In this document: positions 8,905 to 17,982 of the stretch, in pieces
Numbering within the stretch: the first letter of the stretch is position 1
How the letters are laid out: each line of letters begins with the position of its first letter
Assembly: GCF_000328705.1 (NCBI RefSeq)
Contig: NC_019673.1
Location: forward strand, 6,014,001-6,078,000
Length of the DNA stretch: 64,000 bases
DNA from: Saccharothrix espanaensis DSM 44229
GTDB taxonomy: Bacteria > Actinomycetota > Actinomycetes > Mycobacteriales > Pseudonocardiaceae
Reading direction: 5' to 3'
Made by a program: the position numbers and the translations under genes
The notes under the pieces: model-generated
Told to the model about the DNA's origin: nothing
The model's input: only the letters and a program-made list of their open reading frames with translations
Database searches by the model: none

Positions 8905-10160
8905 GACGGCAGCGCCGGCGAGGGCGTGGCGCAATCGCGGTGCGCTTCCAGCAGTTCCGTGTACCACGCGCGCTGGCGCTCCGCCGGACTGCGGATCAGG
9001 CGGTCGAGGTCGGCGACGTAGTCGGGCGGCACCAGCCGGGCGGCGGGTTCCTCCGGCCTGACCCGATGGATCAACCACGCGTTGAGCAGGACGTTCGATT
9101 CGGCAGCGGGATAACCTCGGGAACCGCCCTCGACGGCAGCGCAGGCGGGCGGTACCGGAAACAGGTTCTGCGCCAAGGACATCACCAGGTCGGTGTCGGT
9201 TGTCGTGGGGCGGGTGGGGCCGACGCGCGGCGCGTCGGCCCCTGGCCGCAAGCCGTTCTCCAGGTACAGCGGTGCCGGCGGGGCGATATCGGTGAACGCG
9301 TCGCGGAATCGGGCCGCTGCGGTGAGCCAGGCGTCGACGTCGGCGGCGTGCTCCGGCCACATGCACACCGTGATGCCGTCGCGCGTCGCACAGCTCTCGG
9401 CGGTGGCCGATCGGGCCTCGGTCAACTGCCCGTCGGTGCTCTGGATCATGGCCACGGCGGTGGTCGCCACAAGGGTGGCGAGCGCCGCGACGACGGCGAC
9501 CACGACGACCCGGGGCAGGGCGAGGACGGCGAGGCCGACCAGCCCCAGGCCTAGGATCCACAACCACTGCCCGGCCACTGTCACGGCAACGGGCTGCGAT
9601 GCCACATCGCAGCACTCGCGGTTCACCGCGCTCAACCGGGCGATCAACGGATCGGCGCTCGTGGAACCGAAGGCAAGCCCCAGCCAAACAGCGACCGCCG
9701 CCAGTGGGGCAGCGAGATAGCGGGGCAGGTAGTGACCGGCCGCCGCACCTAGCAGGACGGAAGCCACGATGCACAGCGGCCCGAGCAGCACGACCGACCA
9801 GTACGGCCCGCCACCACCGCGCACATTCATCGCGATGGTGGCGAACGCCATGGTCCACCCGATCATGCCGGCGATGAGCGCGCCCGCACCGTTGAGCAGC
9901 AGCCAGGTCAGTTGCGGGCGCGAGTACGTCCGGATCAGCAGGGGCGTGCCGGTTCGACGGTCGCGCGAGGCGTCCCAGGCCGCGATGGCCGCGGTCAGGG
10001 GGACCAACAGGACGCCGTGCTGCTGGAGTTGCCCGGAGGCCCACCCCCAATCCACGAACCAGGAGTCCCCCCGAGTGCCCGCGTAGAGCCCCAGGAGGGC
10101 CATGACGGGCACGGCGATCGGAGCGGCGCCCCGACGCAGGGCGATCGACAGCGGGCTCAC
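8901..10160 (-). CDS. ABC transporter membrane protein with large extracytoplasmic domain
   Basis: This 419-residue protein starts at GTG 10160 overlapping the ATPase stop (GTGA). Six membrane helices occupy residues ~10-245 (for example 'APIAVPVMALLGLYAG', 'LIAGMIGWTMAFATIAM'). A soluble domain of ~170 residues follows, with several Cys and Trp residues, and it ends without a further helix, so that domain is predicted outside the membrane. This arrangement suits an ABC-2 permease partner or an accessory membrane protein. The substrate is not evident. Confidence 0.7.
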   Translation of the reverse strand: MSPLSIALRRGAAPIAVPVMALLGLYAGTRGDSWFVDWGWASGQLQQHGVLLVPLTAAIAAWDASRDRRTGTPLLIRTYSRPQLTWLLLNGAGALIAGMIGWTMAFATIAMNVRGGGGPYWSVVLLGPLCIVASVLLGAAAGHYLPRYLAAPLAAVAVWLGLAFGSTSADPLIARLSAVNRECCDVASQPVAVTVAGQWLWILGLGLVGLAVLALPRVVVVAVVAALATLVATTAVAMIQSTDGQLTEARSATAESCATRDGITVCMWPEHAADVDAWLTAAARFRDAFTDIAPPAPLYLENGLRPGADAPRVGPTRPTTTDTDLVMSLAQNLFPVPPACAAVEGGSRGYPAAESNVLLNAWLIHRVRPEEPAARLVPPDYVADLDRLIRSPAERQRAWYTELLEAHRDCATPSPALPS

Positions 10161-10900
10161 CGGTCATCACCGGTTTCCACGAGTGCGTCATAGGCGGTGT
10201 CGATGTCGGCAGCGACGCTGCCCCGGCCGCCCGTGAACTCCTCCACTGTGCCGTCGAAGCGCATCTCTCCCTCGTCCAGCACCACGACCCGGTCCGCAGC
10301 GGCGGCCACGTCCTCGGTCAGGTGGGTGCTCAGCACGACGGCCCGTTGCCTGCCCAGGGAGACGATCAGATGGCGCAGTACCCGACGCTGCCGCGGGTCG
10401 AGGCCCACCGTGGGCTCGTCGAGCAGGAGCACTTCGGGCTGGTTCACGACGGCTTGCGCGATCCCGACGCGCCGGTGCATGCCGCCGGATAATGTCGAGA
10501 TCTTCTGGTCCCGCCGGCTGGACAGGTCGACCGCCGCCAAGGCGACGTCGACCGCATCGGCACGTTTCCGGCGCGGCACCATCCGTTGCCAGGCCGTGAG
10601 AGTGAGGAACTCCGCCACCGTCAGGTTTCCGGGCATGGTGAAGTGCTGAGGCAAAAACCCGAGCAGATCGCGATAACGCCTGCGGTCACGAGCACTGTCG
10701 ACACCGCCCACCGACACCGAGCCGCGCTGAATGCGCAACGCCGTGGACAACAAGCCGAGCAAAGTGCTCTTACCCGCCCCATTAGGCCCCAATACCGCTG
10801 TCACACCGGAGCGGAAATCCAGCTCCAGTCGGTGTAGTGCCTCCACGTCGCCATAGCGGTGCGAGACCCCCCGAACCTGCACGACATCGGTCAGTGACAT
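10157..10900 (-). CDS. ABC transporter ATP-binding protein
   Basis: This 247-residue ATPase starts at ATG 10900 after a GAGGGA ribosome site. Walker A is GPNGAGKS, the signature is LSGGM, Walker B is LLLDEPTVGLD, and the switch His lies in 'LSTHL'. It is of the CcmA/DrrA-like class used with ABC-2 permeases. It is the first gene of an operon with two membrane subunits, each overlapping by 4 bp. The longer frame upstream (to 11077) overlaps a decayed plus-strand gene and has no better start. Confidence 0.9.
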   Translation of the reverse strand: MSLTDVVQVRGVSHRYGDVEALHRLELDFRSGVTAVLGPNGAGKSTLLGLLSTALRIQRGSVSVGGVDSARDRRRYRDLLGFLPQHFTMPGNLTVAEFLTLTAWQRMVPRRKRADAVDVALAAVDLSSRRDQKISTLSGGMHRRVGIAQAVVNQPEVLLLDEPTVGLDPRQRRVLRHLIVSLGRQRAVVLSTHLTEDVAAAADRVVVLDEGEMRFDGTVEEFTGGRGSVAADIDTAYDALVETGDDR

Positions 10901-10924
10901 CTGTCCCTCGCATGACGAAGAGCG

Positions 10925-11343
10925 GTGGTGATCGACTCTAGTGGAGTTCTTCCACGCAAGTTCACCGGCACGGAACGCATCTATGAGAACCTCTCCGAGA
11001 TTCCAGACCTGAAGATCCCTTCCTCCGGGATGTGGGAGGTCTGCTACTCCACATGGACGAGCCTGGGTTTTCCACAAAGGCCGCCTCGCTGTACGTGACC
11101 ACGGCGGCGTTCATCAACGGCGTGCGCGTCCCCGGCACCGAGGCGATCGCAGGCGGGTACGTCAACGCGAACGAGGTCGTCGTCCAGCACACGATCGGGC
11201 TAACGTTCGTGCGCACGTTCGCCGCCGGGGACGTGGTGACGCTGCACGGCTACCGCATCGGGAAAGACGGCACGGTCGGCATCATCAGCAACGGCGACGG
11301 GCGCACCCGTATCTCCGCGCACTGGGTGAACCCCGGTTTCTGA
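10925..11343 (+). pseudogene. Frameshifted C1q-like domain remnant
   Basis: The first frame gives 'VVIDSSGVLPRKFTG', 'YENLSEIPDLKIPSSGMWEV'; the second frame, after a shift at about 11050-11090, gives 'LYVTTAAFINGVRVPG' and 'FVRTFAAGDVVTLHGYRIG'. Together these read as one beta-sandwich of the C1q/TNF-like type seen at the end of phage tail and actinobacterial surface proteins. The N-terminal part of the gene is absent. It is likely a phage- or surface-protein fragment and not functional. Confidence 0.5.
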
Positions 11344-11958
11344 CCTCACAGGCCCTGCGGGCACGGGTCGGGCCGTCCTTCGCTGTCACCGCGCGCAGAC
11401 GCTGCTTCCACGCGTCGGCAACGTCGTCAGATCGGCGATCGAGGCGCAGTCCCGACCTGCCCAACGCTCCTGCCGGTAGCGCGCCAGAAGGTCGTAGACC
11501 AGCCGGCATCGCACAGTTCCGGGATACGGCCGGTGTGGCTGCTCATCTTCGCGACGCCACCACTGCGGGCATTCCCACTTCTCGGGATGACCGCACCTGA
11601 GATCACCGCGACCACGCTGGACGGGCTCGCTCGCAGGGCTTCGAACTCATCCCGACGAGCGCACCAGCGCGGATCGATACCGCCGCCGCAAAATCGGCCA
11701 TCGTGGGAGGTGGAGGGTCGCGGCGGTCCACGACGGCCACACCCTCGCCTCGAACCCCCGCAGCCCTGAAGGCGGGAAGGTCTGCTGGACGAAGGCGGTC
11801 GGCATCGGCGTCCGATCGCCGAGCCGGCGTGGGACTGGTCTACGGGCCGTATTACCGTCATGGGCACATCCAACTGTTCGGCACCGGCTCGTATGGCTCC
11901 TGTCACGCGCTCGTGCTGTCCTGGGGGTGCGTGTCGGCGGCGAAGACGGAGTGGGCAG
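11344..11958. other. 615-bp stretch with no recognisable gene
   Basis: Open frames occur on both strands but none has a ribosome site, coding-like third-position bias or a recognisable domain. It follows the C1q-like remnant and precedes the GAF-SpoIIE phosphatase, so it likely holds further decayed sequence plus the promoter of the phosphatase. Confidence 0.4.
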
Positions 11959-13176
11959 ATGACGGATGTCCGGCGGTTGGCCCGGCGGTTGCAGGTGCTG
12001 GAGGCGATCACCGACAACGCGCTGCGCGAGCTTGACCTGGACAAGCTGTTCGACGTGTTGCTGCAGCAGGTGCGGTCGCTGTTCTCGGTCGACACCGTCA
12101 CCGTCCTCTTGGTGGATTCCGGCGGCGGGCACCTGGTGGCCAGGGCGACCACCGGCCTGGAGGAAGAGGTCCTCCAAGGTGTGCGGATACCGGTGGGCTC
12201 CGGCTTCGCCGGCGCGGTCGCCAACTGCCGCGAGCCGGTGCAGATCGACCACGTCGATCCCACCACCGTGGTCAACCCGCTGCTGTGGGAGCGCGGTCTG
12301 CGGGTCATGCTCGGCGTGCCGATGGTCGCCGAGGGCAGGCTGATCGGCGTGCTGCACATCGGCAGCACGAGTTCACGCCGGTTCACCGACGAGGACGTCG
12401 ACCTGCTCCAACTCGCCGCGGACCGGCTGGCCACGGCGGCGCACCTGCACCGCTCGCGGTCCGAGCTGGCGGCGGCGGCCCTGCTTCAGGACAGCCTGCT
12501 GCCCGCCCTGCTGCCGACCACACCGGCCTGGGAGTTCGCGGCGCGCTACGTGCCCGGAGCGGAGAGCGGCGTGGGCGGCGACTGGTACGACGTGTTCACG
12601 CTGCCCGGCGACCGCATCGGTGTGGTCATCGGTGACGTGGTCGGCAGTGGGCTGCCCGCCGCGATCGTCATGGGACGGCTGCGCAGCGCGCTGCGCGCCT
12701 ACGCCCTGGAGTTCGCCGAACCGGCGGAGGTGCTCGGCAAGCTCGACCGCAAGGCCAGCCACTTCGAGGCCAACACCATGGCGACCGTCGCCTACGCCGT
12801 CATCGACACCGCCACCACCCGCGTCGACCTCGCGCTGGCCGGTCACCTGCCACCGGTGCTGGTCGTGCCCGACGAACCGGCCCGCCTCGTCGACGCCCCG
12901 CTCGGACCGCCCATCGGGTACGAGCTGGCGGTTACCGGCCGCCGGAGCGCGACCTTCGACCTCCCACCTGACGCGCTGCTGGCGTTCTACACCGACGGGC
13001 TGGTCGAACGCCGCGGGGTGGACCTCGACAGCCGACTCGAACAGCTGTGCGACGCCGTCGCGGCGGGACCCGCGGACACGGTCTGCGCCAGGATCATGGC
13101 AAGCCTGGTCGGCAACCAACCCGCCACCGACGACATCGCGTTGCTCGTGACCCGCCACCGGCCCGACCTCACCTAA
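11959..13176 (+). CDS. GAF domain-containing PP2C/SpoIIE serine phosphatase
   Basis: This 405-residue protein is read from ATG 11959. Residues ~15-165 form a GAF sensor domain ('DKLFDVLLQQVRSLFSVDTV', 'VPMVAEGRLIGVLHIGS'). A short coiled linker with 'LLQDSLLPALLP' leads to a SpoIIE/PP2C phosphatase domain (~190-400), with metal ligands in 'GVGGDWYDVF' and 'GDVVGSGLPAA' and the closing 'TDDIALLVTR'. RsbU-like proteins of this type dephosphorylate anti-sigma antagonists or signal small molecules sensed by GAF. No STAS or anti-sigma partner lies beside it, so the partner is elsewhere. Confidence 0.9.
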   Translation: MTDVRRLARRLQVLEAITDNALRELDLDKLFDVLLQQVRSLFSVDTVTVLLVDSGGGHLVARATTGLEEEVLQGVRIPVGSGFAGAVANCREPVQIDHVDPTTVVNPLLWERGLRVMLGVPMVAEGRLIGVLHIGSTSSRRFTDEDVDLLQLAADRLATAAHLHRSRSELAAAALLQDSLLPALLPTTPAWEFAARYVPGAESGVGGDWYDVFTLPGDRIGVVIGDVVGSGLPAAIVMGRLRSALRAYALEFAEPAEVLGKLDRKASHFEANTMATVAYAVIDTATTRVDLALAGHLPPVLVVPDEPARLVDAPLGPPIGYELAVTGRRSATFDLPPDALLAFYTDGLVERRGVDLDSRLEQLCDAVAAGPADTVCARIMASLVGNQPATDDIALLVTRHRPDLT

Positions 13177-13474
13177 CCTGCCCCGCCATCCACGGGACGG
13201 GGTAGTAGAGCCACATCCCAGGCGAAGTCCATCACCGCGAACCGATCAGTGCGGTGAACGCGTCGACCTCGGCGACGTTACCGATCACCACGCCACCGTC
13301 CAAGTCGATCACGGCGTGCCTCCCGGAGGCGGGAAACACCCGGTCATAAGTCGCATACCCCTACTCGCAAAATCACACGATCGAATGAGAGCGATCCACG
13401 TTTCAGTGACAAAGCCGCTGTACGTCCCGCCGCTCATTACGCTCGAAAGAAATTCGGGTGAGGGGGCTGAGCGG
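13177..13474. other. Intergenic region with a 26-codon minus-strand ORF
   Basis: Mostly non-coding. One short frame (13312 to 13232, minus) starts at GTG with a GGGAGG site six bases upstream and encodes 26 residues (VIDLDGGVVIGNVAEVDAFT...). It could be a truncated gene start, because it looks like the N-terminus of a larger soluble protein, but it has no recognised family. The end holds the promoter of the decarboxylase. Confidence 0.3.
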
Positions 13475-15796
13475 GTGACCGAGTCCACTATTCTCATAGT
13501 CACGGAGAAGTCGGCGGCCGACAACACCGTTCCGGCGGCGAAGGTCGAGCAGGTCTGCGCGCACCTGCGCGAGTGCGGGCACGAAGTGATGGTCGTGCAC
13601 TCCACCACCGATGCCGCCTCCGCCGTCACCTCGCAGGCCGACCTCGCCGCCGCCGTGATGAGCTGGGAACTGGTCGGTGGTGCACTCCAGTCCGCCGACA
13701 CCGACCCGGCCGTCCCGGGCGGGGTGCTGCGGATGCTGCTGGACCGGTTCTCCTCGCGGCTGCCGGTGTTCCTGCTGACCACCGGCGAGTACGACGACGA
13801 GACGCCGCTGTGGGTCTCCGAGGTGATCAACGGGTGGATCTGGCTGCTGGAGGACACCCCGGACTTCATCGCGGGCCGGGTCGACTTCGCCGCGCACCAG
13901 TACCTCGACCAAGTCCTGCCGCCGTTCTTCCGCGAACTGCGCCGGTTCGACGACACGCACCCGTACTCGTGGCACACCCCGGCCCACGCGGGCGGCATCG
14001 CGTTCCTCAAGTCCCCGGTCGGGCGGGCGTTCTACGACTACTACGGCGAGCGCCTGTTCCGCACCGACATCTCGGTGTCCGTCGGTGAACTCGGCTCGCT
14101 GTTCGAGCACACCGGCCCCGTCGGCGAGGCCGAGCGCAACGCCGCCCGCATCTTCGGCGCCGACGAGACCTACTTCGTGCTGCACGGCACGTCGTCGTCG
14201 AACCGCATGATCGTCCACAGCGCGGTGGCCAACGACGAGATCACGCTCCTGGACCGCAACTGCCACAAGGCGATCAACCACGGCGTGATCCTCACCGGCG
14301 CGCGCCCCGTGTACCTGGTGCCGACCCGCAACGGCTACGGGATCACCGGCCCCATCCCGCCGGAGCGCCTGACCGCCGACGCGGTCCGGGCGCAGGTCGA
14401 GCGGACCCCGATCGCGGCGGGCGCGGTCAGCCCCGACCCGGCGTACGCGGTCATCACCAACTCCACCTACGACGGCCTCTGCTACGACGCCGTCCGGGTC
14501 AACGAGCTGCTGGGCGCGTCGACCCGGACCCTGCACTTCGACGAGGCGTGGTTCGCCTACGGCCGGTTCAACCCGCTCTACGCCCGCCGCTACGGGATGG
14601 CGGTCGACGGCGACGGGCTGCCGGACGCGCAGCGGCCCACGGTGTTCACCACCCACTCCTCGCACAAGCTGCTGGCCGCGCTGTCCCAGTCGGCGATGAT
14701 CCACGTGAAGTCCGGCAGCAAGGCGCCGTTCGACCCGACCCGGTTCAACGAGACGTACATGATGCACGGCACCACGTCGCCGCTGTACCCGATGATCGCC
14801 TCCTGCGACGTCGCGGCGGGCATGATGGACGGCCCGGCCGGGAACTGGCTGACCAGCGAGGCGATCACCGAGGCGGTCCGGTTCCGGCAGGCGATGGTCC
14901 GGCTCGGCAGGAGGCTCGCCGACGCGGGCGACCGGCCGCCGTGGTTCTTCGGCGTCTGGCAGCCGGGCGAGGTCACCGACGCGGGCACCGGTGAGCGGGT
15001 CGAGTTCCACCGGGCACCGCTCGACCTCCTGCGCACCGATCCGCGCTGCTGGACGTTGGAGCCGGACGCCGAGTGGCACGGCTTCCCCGGCCTCGAACCC
15101 GGGTTCTGCATGCTCGACCCGGTGAAGGTGACGATCACCTGCCCCGGTGTCGACGCGCTCGGCGGGGTGTCGGCGTTCGGCGTCCCGGCCCGGGTGGTCA
15201 CCGCCTACCTGGAGACCCGCCGGATCGTGGTCGAGAAGACGGACGTCTACACCTTCCTCGTCCTGTTCTCCATGGGCATCACGAAGGGCAAGTGGGGCAC
15301 GCTGCTCGACGCGCTCACCGACTTCAAGCAGCTCCACGACGACAACGCACCCTTGCCCGAGGTGCTGCCGGACCTGGTGAAGGCGCACCCCGAGCGGTAC
15401 GGGCGGCTGACGCTGCCGCAGCTGTGCGAGGAGATGCACGACAGCCTGGCCGCGAGCAAGGTCGTGCAGCTGCTCAACGAGGCGTTCACCAGCCCGACGC
15501 CGCCCACGGCGGTGATGACGCCGGCCGAGGCCTACCAGCACTTCATCCGCGGCGAGACCGAACTCGTCGGGCTGGCCGAGCTGGCCGACCGCGTGGTGGC
15601 CACCCAGGTCACGACCACCCCGCCCGGCATCCCGGTGCTGGTGCCCGGCGAGCGCGTCGGCCCTCCGGACGGCCCGCTGCTCCGGTACCTGCGCGTGTTG
15701 GAGGCGTTCGACCAGCGTTTCCCGGGTTTCGCCAATGAGACGCACGGCGTGCACCACGAGGGCGGCAAGTACTGGATCTCGTGCGTCACCGAGTAG
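13475..15796 (+). CDS. Orn/Lys/Arg decarboxylase family protein, PLP-dependent
   Basis: This 773-residue enzyme belongs to the fold-III-like bacterial basic amino acid decarboxylases of aspartate aminotransferase fold (AdiA/CadA/SpeF type, usually 710-760 residues). The N-terminal ~130 residues match the receiver-like wing domain. The PLP-binding Lys is K398 in 'HSSHKLLAALSQ'; an upstream 'LHFDEAWFAYGRF' supplies the cofactor-ring Asp, and a C-terminal domain follows. GTG 13475 is chosen over the longer frame because GAGGGGG lies upstream and the sequence before it is not protein-like. It would convert arginine, lysine or ornithine to the amine and CO2; which one cannot be told. It precedes a proton antiporter, which would suit a role in pH homeostasis. 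Confidence 0.9.
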   Translation: MTESTILIVTEKSAADNTVPAAKVEQVCAHLRECGHEVMVVHSTTDAASAVTSQADLAAAVMSWELVGGALQSADTDPAVPGGVLRMLLDRFSSRLPVFLLTTGEYDDETPLWVSEVINGWIWLLEDTPDFIAGRVDFAAHQYLDQVLPPFFRELRRFDDTHPYSWHTPAHAGGIAFLKSPVGRAFYDYYGERLFRTDISVSVGELGSLFEHTGPVGEAERNAARIFGADETYFVLHGTSSSNRMIVHSAVANDEITLLDRNCHKAINHGVILTGARPVYLVPTRNGYGITGPIPPERLTADAVRAQVERTPIAAGAVSPDPAYAVITNSTYDGLCYDAVRVNELLGASTRTLHFDEAWFAYGRFNPLYARRYGMAVDGDGLPDAQRPTVFTTHSSHKLLAALSQSAMIHVKSGSKAPFDPTRFNETYMMHGTTSPLYPMIASCDVAAGMMDGPAGNWLTSEAITEAVRFRQAMVRLGRRLADAGDRPPWFFGVWQPGEVTDAGTGERVEFHRAPLDLLRTDPRCWTLEPDAEWHGFPGLEPGFCMLDPVKVTITCPGVDALGGVSAFGVPARVVTAYLETRRIVVEKTDVYTFLVLFSMGITKGKWGTLLDALTDFKQLHDDNAPLPEVLPDLVKAHPERYGRLTLPQLCEEMHDSLAASKVVQLLNEAFTSPTPPTAVMTPAEAYQHFIRGETELVGLAELADRVVATQVTTTPPGIPVLVPGERVGPPDGPLLRYLRVLEAFDQRFPGFANETHGVHHEGGKYWISCVTE

Positions 15797-16082
15797 CCGT
15801 TACCGCGTAGGCACCGAGTAACGGCCCCTTCAGTGGAGGTCGTGCTTGGCGCGGTGGCGCAGCGGTGGGCCCAGCGATCGTGCCCGGCGTTCCGCGAGCG
15901 GTCCGCCGCGGGGAAGCACCCGATCCACCACCTTGGTGACTGTGAGTGACCAGTCGGAACTCGAAGGGAGGTCCGGCCGGTCGCGGGACCGGGCCCGGTC
16001 GGGGGTTGGCGTCACCACAGCCGGGTAACCGCCGGATGGCGGCCAGCCGATGATCGGACCGGCCCGCGCCGAGAGGAGTGTC

Positions 16083-17390
16083 GTGACGGGTTCCGGTGCC
16101 GTGGCCTACACCTGTATCGGTGTCGCCACCCTCTTGGCCGCTCTGCTCCCACGGCTCCTGAACCGGCTGCCGATCTCGATGCCCATGGTGTTCCTGGCCG
16201 CCGGCGCGCTCGCGTTCACGGCCATCGGCTCGCTGCCCGATCCCGACCCCGTGCACCACGGGTCCGTCACGCTCCACCTGACCGAGCTGTGCGTGATCAT
16301 TTCCCTGATGGGCGCGGGGCTCGCGCTCAACCGGCCGGTCGGCCTGCGTCGCTGGTCCACGACCTGGCGACTGCTGGCCATCACGATGCCCCTGTCCGTG
16401 CTCGCCATCGCGGTGCTGGGCTGGGGCGTGCTCGGGTGGGGCGTGGCCTCGTCGGTGCTGCTCGCGGCGGTCGTGGCGCCGACCGATCCGGTGCTGGCCG
16501 GCGAGGTTCAGGTCGCCGAGCCGGCCGAGAACCCCGACGACGACGCCGAGTCGAACGAGGACGAGGCGCGGTTCGCGCTGACGTCCGAGGCGGGGCTCAA
16601 CGACGGCTTGGCCTTCCCGTTCACCTACGCCGCGGTCGCCATCAGCATCGTGGGCGCGGCCCCGGACGCGTGGCTGCCGCACTGGCTCGCCGTCGACGTG
16701 GTGTGGCGGCTGGCCGCCGGTCTCCTGGTCGGCCTGTTCGCCGGGTGGGTGCTGCGCAAGCTGTTCTTCGCCGCGCCGTCGGAGAAGTTCCGCCTGGCCG
16801 AGCACGCGGAGGGGTTCGTCGCGCTCGCCGCAACCTTCCTCGCCTACGGGCTCACCGAACTGGTGGGCGGCTACGGCTTCATCGCGGTGTTCGTGTGCGC
16901 CTGCACGATCAGGGCGGGCGAGCGGTCCCACGGGTACCACCGCGTCCTGCACCAGTACGTCGAGCAGATCGAGCGGATGCTCACGGTGTTGATCATCTTC
17001 CTGCTCGGCGGCGCGGCCGTCACCGGCCTGCTGGCGGGCACCAGGTGGCAGGAAGTGCTGGTGGCACTGCTCATCCTCCTCGTCGTCAGGCCGGTGACCG
17101 GCCTCGTCGCCCTGGCGCGCGGGAAAACCGGACCGCGCGAGCGATTCGTCATCTCCTTCTTCGGCGTGCGGGGCGTCGGATCGCTGTTCTACGTCGCGTA
17201 CGCGTTGCAGGCCGGGCAGTTCGCCGAACCGGAAGCGATCTGGCGGGTGGTCGGGTTGGTCGTGATCGGCTCCATCGTGCTCCACGGCGTCACCGCGACC
17301 CCGGCGATCAGGCTCCTGGACCGCCTGCGGCTCCGCGCGGCGCGCGACCGGCACGGCGACCCGGCGCAGGCACCCCAGACACCAGTGTGA
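16083..17390 (+). CDS. CPA1 family Na+(K+)/H+ antiporter
   Basis: This 435-residue integral membrane protein has about twelve helices. Family motifs are 'APTDPVLA' (helix 5), 'TSEAGLNDGLAFP' with the conserved Asn-Asp pair, and 'GVRGVGSLFY' near the C-terminus. An acidic loop (AENPDDDAESNEDEA, ~150-165) interrupts between helices 5 and 6. GTG 16083 has GAGAGGAG six bases upstream. It exchanges protons for sodium or potassium across the cytoplasmic membrane. The stop codon lies inside the first of three 16-bp tandem repeats. Confidence 0.92.
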   Translation: MTGSGAVAYTCIGVATLLAALLPRLLNRLPISMPMVFLAAGALAFTAIGSLPDPDPVHHGSVTLHLTELCVIISLMGAGLALNRPVGLRRWSTTWRLLAITMPLSVLAIAVLGWGVLGWGVASSVLLAAVVAPTDPVLAGEVQVAEPAENPDDDAESNEDEARFALTSEAGLNDGLAFPFTYAAVAISIVGAAPDAWLPHWLAVDVVWRLAAGLLVGLFAGWVLRKLFFAAPSEKFRLAEHAEGFVALAATFLAYGLTELVGGYGFIAVFVCACTIRAGERSHGYHRVLHQYVEQIERMLTVLIIFLLGGAAVTGLLAGTRWQEVLVALLILLVVRPVTGLVALARGKTGPRERFVISFFGVRGVGSLFYVAYALQAGQFAEPEAIWRVVGLVVIGSIVLHGVTATPAIRLLDRLRLRAARDRHGDPAQAPQTPV

Positions 17391-17422
17391 CCAGACACCG
17401 GTATGACCAGACACCGGTGTGA
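17375..17422. repeat. Three tandem 16-bp repeats
   Basis: CCAGACACCAGTGTGA, CCAGACACCGGTATGA and CCAGACACCGGTGTGA follow each other without gaps. The first unit supplies the stop codon of the antiporter. The third contains the perfect palindrome ACACCGGTGT. The array may come from replication slippage. Confidence 0.9.
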
Positions 17423-17475
17423 CCAAACGGCCTGAAGCACGGACTGAAACACCTGTCGTCCTGCCCAGTGGAAAG

Positions 17476-17514
17476 TCGTCGCCGGCGGCGACAGTCTGAC
17501 GCCGCCGGCGGCGA
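17476..17514. terminator. Bidirectional hairpin terminator
   Basis: TCGTCGCCGGCGGCG and CGCCGCCGGCGGCGA pair with one mismatch around a 9-base loop. It lies between the plus-strand antiporter and the minus-strand DUF2795 gene, as expected for convergent genes. There is no U-run, which is usual in actinomycetes. Confidence 0.65.
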
Positions 17515-17583
17515 GGTGTCCGCGCCGACTGCCCGGGTCGGGTCTGTCGGCGGGTTGGGACGTGCGGGTCTCAGCTCACGACG

Positions 17584-17793
17584 TCAGGCGTCCCGCTGCT
17601 CATCGACCGGCACAGCTCGGAGCACTTCGTCGAAGGACCCGTACACGCCTTCGGGGATGGAGCGCAGTGCGTGCACGGTGTCCTCGTCGGCGTTGTTGCG
17701 CGACGCGTGGTCCGCCAGCTGCTCCTTGGCGGCCGGGTACCCGACATCGCCCAGCGCCGTGCGCAGTCGGTCGATCGTGGTCGTGCTGTGCAT
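17584..17793 (-). CDS. DUF2795 family small protein
   Basis: This 69-residue protein starts at ATG 17793 with AGGAGG eight bases upstream. The sequence matches the DUF2795 pattern: 'YPAAKEQLADHASRNNA', then 'LRSIPEGVYGSFDEVLRAV', where the Pro-Tyr/Pro-Gly segments and the 'Y-S/F-E-V' end are typical. These proteins are small, soluble and of unknown function, often encoded beside stress or membrane genes. The longer upstream frame lacks a ribosome site. Confidence 0.75.
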   Translation of the reverse strand: MHSTTTIDRLRTALGDVGYPAAKEQLADHASRNNADEDTVHALRSIPEGVYGSFDEVLRAVPVDEQRDA

Positions 17794-17982
17794 AGCCGTG
17801 CCTCCTACATCCGGTAAGCCTGTCGACGGCATACCCCCGTGTGGCTGGGCCAACCACGCCCAGGTGGCGGCGTTGCACGACGTCAGGCCGGTCAGCGGTT
17901 CAATCGCGCACGGCGAGGACCGAATCACCGTCGCGTGCTCCCGAACCGCCGAAGCCGTCCGGGAGCACGCAACGGATCGCGA

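Noticed and set aside
13403..15757. 784-codon minus-strand frame opposite the decarboxylase
   Set aside because: Antisense shadow rich in Arg, His and Gly; the plus-strand decarboxylase is clearly the real gene.
17375..17422. Tandem repeats as a possible CRISPR array
   Set aside because: No spacers separate the 16-bp units and no cas genes are present.
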